DNA of 64,000 nt from Cryptomeria japonica (taxonomy: Eukaryota; Streptophyta; Pinopsida; Cupressales; Cupressaceae), in the NCBI RefSeq assembly GCF_030272615.1, contig NC_081409.1, forward strand, positions 207,373,190 through 207,437,189, read 5' to 3'. Under the pieces are notes generated by a model, which worked only from the letters and a program-made list of their open reading frames with translations, did no database searches and had not been told where the DNA came from. Below, piece by piece: positions 58,903 through 64,000 of this stretch. The position numbers were made by a program, and so were the translations under genes. Positions within the stretch are counted from its first letter, which is position 1; each line of letters begins with the position of its first letter.

Positions 58903-61900
58903 ATGATGAAGAGGGAAGGTCCAAAGTTCAACAAAGAAAATTTCAATATATGGAAAGATAGAATGAAGATATACATCAGAAGCATGGGTTCTCAACACTG
59001 GAGCTATGTTGAGAATGCCTATGTTTCCCCTACTAGTACTCTCACTGATGACCAAAAGAGAGAGATGCAGGAGAATGGGAAAGTCATGGAAGCCCTAATT
59101 AGTAGTTTATCTGACATTGAGTTTATTGATATCCAGGATAAGGTAAATGCCAAAGAGGTATGGGATACTCTTAAAAATATCTATGGTGGTGATGAACATG
59201 TAAAACAAGCTAAGGAAGAAAGCCTTAGAGGGAAGTTTGAAGACATGCAGATGGTTGAAGGTGAGACCATTCAACGGTATGGAATAAGAATCAAAACTAT
59301 TGTCGGAGATATCAAGAGTGCAGGTGGTAAAATGGAAGATTCCACTGTGGTAAGCAAAGTCCTGAGATCCTTATTACCGGTCTATGCAATAAGGGTTCTT
59401 GCTATTTAGGAGTTGAGATCAATAAACAAGACTAAGGTATCCGTAGACTCCATCATTGCAAAGTTGACAACCCATGAGCTAAATAGTTTCAATGGCAGTG
59501 TTCAAAAGACTGAATCAACTTTTAAAGCTTCTATTGTACCATCCAGAAAAGGAAAAGAAGCTAGCACTAGTGGTGAACCAAGACAGAGAAGAGAAATGGA
59601 TGATGAGGAGATTCTGATGGTATTTGAAGCTCTTCTTGCCAAGAAACTTCCTAAAGGAACCGAAAAATACATAGGTAAGCTCCCTTTAAAATACTTTTCT
59701 TGTAGCCGGATAGGACATATTGCTGTAAACTGTCCTAATGGTGACAACAAGGACAAACCGGAAAGGTTCAAGAAATTCAAAGGAGGAAACCGAAGAAACT
59801 GTTTTGTGGCAGTTGATGAAGGTGTCACATATGAGTAATCAAAAGATGAATAAAATGAAGATATTGTGTTTGTTGCTATCAAGGAAGATGTGTCAGACAA
59901 GAAGGCTCTTGTCTCCTACTTTGATAATTCCAATGAGTGGATTATTGATAGTGGTTGTTCTCACCATATGACTGGTGACCGAAGCAAGTTTCTATCCTTG
60001 GAAGAGTATGATGGTGGTGTGGTTCGCTTTGGTAATGATGCACCATGTATGGTAAAAGGCAAAGGGTCCATCTCTCTGAATGGAAAGAGTAGTGCTGACA
60101 ATGTGTATTGGGTTGATGGTCTCAGACACAACCTTTTGAGTGTTGCCCAGCTGAATGAGAGTGGTCTCACTCTGAAATTCAAGAATGGAGTGTGCAGAAT
60201 CAAAGGAAAGAATGGTGAATTGGTGGCCACCGGTATGCAGACCAAAGGTAACCTATTTCAACTGAATGCAAATATAAGTACATGTCTTATGACTAAATTT
60301 GATGATAGCTTGATATGGCATAGGAGGCTCTGCCATGTAAACTTTGATAACATTGTGAAGGCCACTAAGATCAAGGCAGTTAGAGGGTTGCCAACACTGA
60401 GCAAACTGAAAAATACCTTGTGTAGAGAGTGTCAACTTGGAAAAATGTCCTCCTCAACCTTTAAAGGTAAACCTTTCACTGCTGACAATTTGCTTGATCT
60501 TGTGCATACTAATTTGTGTGGTCTTATGAAAACAAGGAGTGTGCAGGGTGATAGGTACTTCATGATTCTCACTGATGACTGCTCAAGAATTATGTGGGTC
60601 ACATTCTTGAAAGATAAGTCTAAAGCTTTTGTAAAGTTCAAAGCTTTCAGAGCATTAGTGGAGAGGGAAAGCGGTAAAAGGATCAAGTGCCTGAGAACTA
60701 ATCAAGGAGGGGAATTCACTTCTGGTGAATTCAACAAGTACTGTGAAGAACATGGCATCAAGAGGCAACTGTCTTCCCCCCAGACTCCACAGCAAAATGG
60801 CCTAGCAGAGAGGAATAACCAAACTGTGGTTGAAGTAGCTAGAACTATGTTGATTCAAGGAAAAGTTGTTCACAACTTTTGGAGAGAAGCGGTGAGCACT
60901 GCAGTCTACACAATGAATCGGGTACTCATGAAGAAAGGTAAGGATAAAATGCCTTATGAGTATTGGACCGGTAAGACGCCTGTGGTTAGCTACTTTAGAG
61001 TGTTTGGTAGCAAATGTTACATCAAGAGGAGCGAACACCAGAGCAAATTTGATGCAAAAAGTGATGAGGGAATATTCCTAGGGTATTCCACCAAGAGAAA
61101 AGCTCTCAAGTGTTTCAATAATAGGACTCAGAGAATTATGGAAAGAATCAATGTAAGAATTGATGAAACCTCTGAAAAAACTGAGGAAACCGACAGTGAG
61201 CAAGCAGTAAATGAACCAGTACTAACCTTCTGGGAACCGGTTGCTAGTCAACCAAGTACCAGTAACAGTGTTCCTACACCGGTAAATATAGATGCTAATA
61301 CTGATGGAGATGAGGATGAAGAAGAAAAGCAAGAGGAATCTATTAAGACCATTCCTTGGTATGTCAAGCTAAATCATGATCCTAAGCAGATCATCAGAGA
61401 TAAGGATGCAAGAATTCTTACAAGAAGAAAGGTCAGAGAAAGCTCATGTATGATCTCTGAATTTGAGCCTAAATCATTCAAAGAGGCACATAAAGATAAA
61501 GACTGGATCAAGGCAATGGAAGAGGAACTTGACCAGATAGAGAAAAATGGTACATGGTCTTTGGTACCCAGACCGGAGCATAAAAATGTCATTGGCACCA
61601 AATGGGTTTTCAAAAATAAGCTGAATGAGGATGGCACAGTGATTAGAAACAAAGCCAGACTGGTGTGTAAAGGATATACCCAAGAAGAAGGAGAAGACTA
61701 TGGAGAAACCTTTGCTCCTGTAACAAGATTGGAAGGAGTTCGTATGCTTCTTGCATATGCAGCTTTTAAAGGATTCAAAGTATATCAAATGGATGTAAAA
61801 TTTGCATTCCTAAATGATGTACTTGAAGAGGAAGTGTATATAGAGCAACTAGATGGGTTTGCCCTATCTGAAGACAGTGACATGGTGTGTAGGCTACATA

Positions 61901-63000
61901 AAGCCTTATATGGTCTAAAGTAGGCACCTAGAGCATGGTATGAATGGCTGCATTCCTATCTTGTGAAGATTGGATTTGAGAGAACAAGCGAAGATAGCAA
62001 TATCTACTTGAAGTCTGAAGGAGATCAGATCCTGATCTGTGAGGTATTTGTTGATGACATTGTCTTTGGTGGAGATGACAAGATGAGTCATGAGTTTGCA
62101 AATGAGATGAAGAAAGAGTTTGAGATGTCACTCATAGGGGAGATTAAGTTCTTCATTGGACTGCAGATTCAGTAGATGAAAGATGGAATCTTTATCACTC
62201 AGTCCAAGTATGTCAAAGAGTTGTTGAAGACCTTTGGCATGGAAGATAGCAAACCGGTTGGTACACTGATAGTGACCAGTTGTAAACTATCCAAAGAGGA
62301 TGACTCAGCATTGGTTGATGAGAAGGAATACCGATCAATGATTGGTAAGTTACATTATGTCGTGAATAGCAGATCAAATATTGCACATGCAGTTGGCATT
62401 ACTGCAAGGTTCCAGAAAAGTCCAAGAGAATCCCACTTGGTTGCAGTCGAGCGGATTCTTAGGTATCTGAAGGGAACTATTGATTATGGATTGTGGTATC
62501 CATATAGCAAGGATTTCAACTTGAAAGTGTTCACAGATGTTGATTGGGCTGGTAATGTAGGTGACCGAAAGAGCATAACCGGTGGTGCATTCTTTCTCGG
62601 TGGTAGACTGGTCTCATGGATGAGTAAGAAGCAGAGTTGTATCTCTCAGTCTACAGCGGAAGCAAAGTATGTTGCAGCTTTCATGAACTGCACTCAAACA
62701 ATTTGGATGAAGCATATATTAAATGGCTTCAAAGTTCCTGTATCTGAACCGGTAAGTATATTTTGTGACAATACTAGTGCAATTAACATCTCCAAGAATC
62801 CGGTTTTACATTCTAGAACCAAGCACTTTGAGCTTAAGTATCATTTCTTGAGGGAAAAAGTTCAAAACAAAGAGATTGCACTGGAACATGTTTCCACTAA
62901 GGAGCAGTTAGCAGACATATTCACCAAGCCTCTCCCAAAGGCTACATTTATGTACTTAAGAGGTGAATTAGGGGTGTTGCCCCTTCAGAAGGTGAACTAA
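58903..63000 (+). pseudogene. copia gag-pol, one frame with five nonsense codons
   Basis: 1366 codons including the final stop, no frameshift. Gag 58903-59830: retrotransposon gag domain (NFNIWKDRMKIYIRSMG) and a zinc knuckle at 59692 reading YFSCSRIGHIAVNC, its first Cys replaced by Tyr. Protease: [10 protein letters not shown] (Asp 59947). Pre-integrase: HRRLCHVNF. Integrase: the two catalytic Asp positions are Asn (HTNLCG, 60511; RTNQGGEF, 60700) and only the Glu (60808) remains. [13 protein letters not shown], catalytic FVDD (62047-62058) intact. RNase H: FTDVDWAG, STAEAKY. Nonsense codons: TAG 59407, TAA 59836, TAA 59851, TAG 61921, TAG 62173. No cis-movement is possible with this integrase. 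Confidence 0.96.
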
Positions 63001-63230
63001 AGGTATATGCTCCACATCAGTCAGGTATTGCAGAGTCAAATTTTTTTTGGATTGATGTGTTGAAGGATGCTACTCCTTAGGGGGAGCAGCATAATGGAAC
63101 AGGGAAGCTTGTGCCTCCATTTTAGCATTGTTGTCAAAGGGGGAGAAGAAGAGAAGCAGAGAAGATATCTCTAGAAATTATGGGAGAAGATGTGAAGCGG
63201 AGAGATATCTTTGTATATTGCCATCAATGC

Positions 63231-63243
63231 CAAAGGGGGAGAT
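63231..63243 (+). other. Polypurine tract of the copia element
   Basis: AAAGGGGGAGAT immediately before the 3' LTR start at 63244. Confidence 0.85.
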
Positions 63244-64000
63244 TGTTGGCATTATGTGAACCGGTATGAGGACATGATGACATTGTATGTTGTCATTGAT
63301 GTCACTATGTTGAAGAGGAGAGAACCGGTATATGTGAGAACCAGTATGTTACCAAGAACTGATATATGTGAGAACCGGTATAACACTGTGAATCGACATT
63401 TGTGCCAAAGTGAAGCGGTGTGTTTGTTTAAGGTGAACCGGCATGTGGTTATGGGAACCGGCACATGGAAGCTTTGTATGACTACTGGTTGGTAGTCTCA
63501 ACTTCAGGGTTTCCGGTTGAAGTGCCTCAAGCCTGTGTGACTCAATCGGTGACTTTGTATGATGAGTTAGCATTGTAATGAAGAACAGATCATGTTGCCA
63601 TGCCAGCCTTGTGCGCGTGAAGGATCTTGCATGAAGGAGATTGTTCCCATCTACCTTGGGAATGTGCAAAACCTGTAAATGGTGATAAAGTGTGATGGGT
63701 TATCAGCCGCTATGAAATCGGTGGAAAACGAACGATGGAGAACATCTTGAGATTGGTTCAAGACTGTTGCATTTAATGAAATGTGCTCAACAATCATGAT
63801 TGAACAATTTGAATTGCTTAACCTAACAGGTTTAGGGTTTAGGGTTTATGCTACCGACCTATCTGTTTCCTATAAGGTTGATGTTGTGTTTCTTTTTGAG
63901 GTTGTTGGCAAAAGTTGCATGTGTGTATCCAAGTGAAGGGATACGTGATTCTTGCCAGACCAGAAGAGAGAAGTAATACCTGTAGAGTGTGAGTGCAGAA
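63244..64000 (+). repeat. 3' LTR of the copia element, partial
   Basis: First 757 bases, matching 57371-58090. It carries extra text near 63340-63376 (ACCAGTATGTTACCAAGAAC) compared with the 5' LTR. The telomere-like run is kept at 63829-63848. Confidence 0.95.

Larger units (their letters stand above)
57371..64000 (+). mobile_element. Ty1/copia retrotransposon, 3' LTR cut by the window edge
   Basis: 5' LTR 57371-58831, primer site 58834-58845, one gag-pol frame 58903-63000, polypurine tract 63231-63243 and 3' LTR from 63244. The order protease, integrase, RT, RNase H is that of Ty1/copia. The LTRs differ by scattered substitutions and about 37 inserted bases in the 3' copy, so it is not a recent insertion. 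It was inserted into the dispersed repeat at 56780-57365; the target duplication cannot be checked because the right flank is outside. Confidence 0.97.

Overview
The window looks like nuclear DNA of a seed plant, and I lean towards a gymnosperm. It is AT-rich and gene-poor, contains plant-type LTR retrotransposons with tRNA-iMet primer sites, LINEs, a tRNA-derived SINE and a small inverted-repeat DNA transposon, and has one intron-bearing class II small-molecule O-methyltransferase (OMT) gene. There are no bacterial operons, rRNA genes or CRISPR arrays. The species cannot be fixed from the sequence alone.

Layout. 0.26-5.2 kb: a decayed Ty1/copia element split by a solo LTR with a perfect 5-bp target duplication. 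5.2-9.6 kb: no gene seen. 9.6-16.0 kb: one half of a segmental duplication, carrying a solo LTR and the only intact host gene, a three-exon OMT on the minus strand (14646-15975, predicted 354 aa). 15.7-25.6 kb: a mosaic of direct and inverted copies of the OMT 5' end, its promoter and an LTR-like block next to it, including a 1623-bp direct copy, inverted copies of 1116 and 622 bp, and tandem units of about 0.8 kb. 26.4-34.6 kb: a 298-bp solo LTR and a 6.27-kb Ty3/gypsy chromovirus (26912-33181, minus), probably nested in an older LTR. 34.7-35.6 kb: two minisatellites (about 98 bp and 75 bp). 36.9-39.0 kb: a 5'-truncated LINE. 39.25-40.25 kb: a 994-bp element with about 33-bp terminal inverted repeats and a 4-bp target duplication. 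42.0-48.3 kb: an unclassified repeat, then the second half of the segmental duplication, ending in an OMT paralogue that keeps only exon 1. 49.2-50.3 kb: a GC-richer segment of unknown origin and a 309-base tract with no cytosine on the plus strand. 52.0-56.6 kb: a decayed DNA transposon that shares its left end with the 994-bp element and carries a broken transposase-like gene. 56.8-57.4 kb: an inverted copy of the repeat at 42 kb. 57.4-64.0 kb: a Ty1/copia element with both LTRs (the 3' one cut by the window edge), one open frame with five nonsense codons, and a damaged integrase.

How it fits together. One OMT locus was duplicated over about 33 kb. One copy kept its full coding capacity and the other lost exons 2 and 3. 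The promoter of the intact copy was then captured in several direct and inverted repeats, an arrangement known in plants to be able to produce small RNAs that silence the matching promoter. The most unusual items are the transposase-like gene with its short partner element, the inverted promoter repeats and the cytosine-free tract. Everything was read by eye, so percentages and family assignments are not computed.
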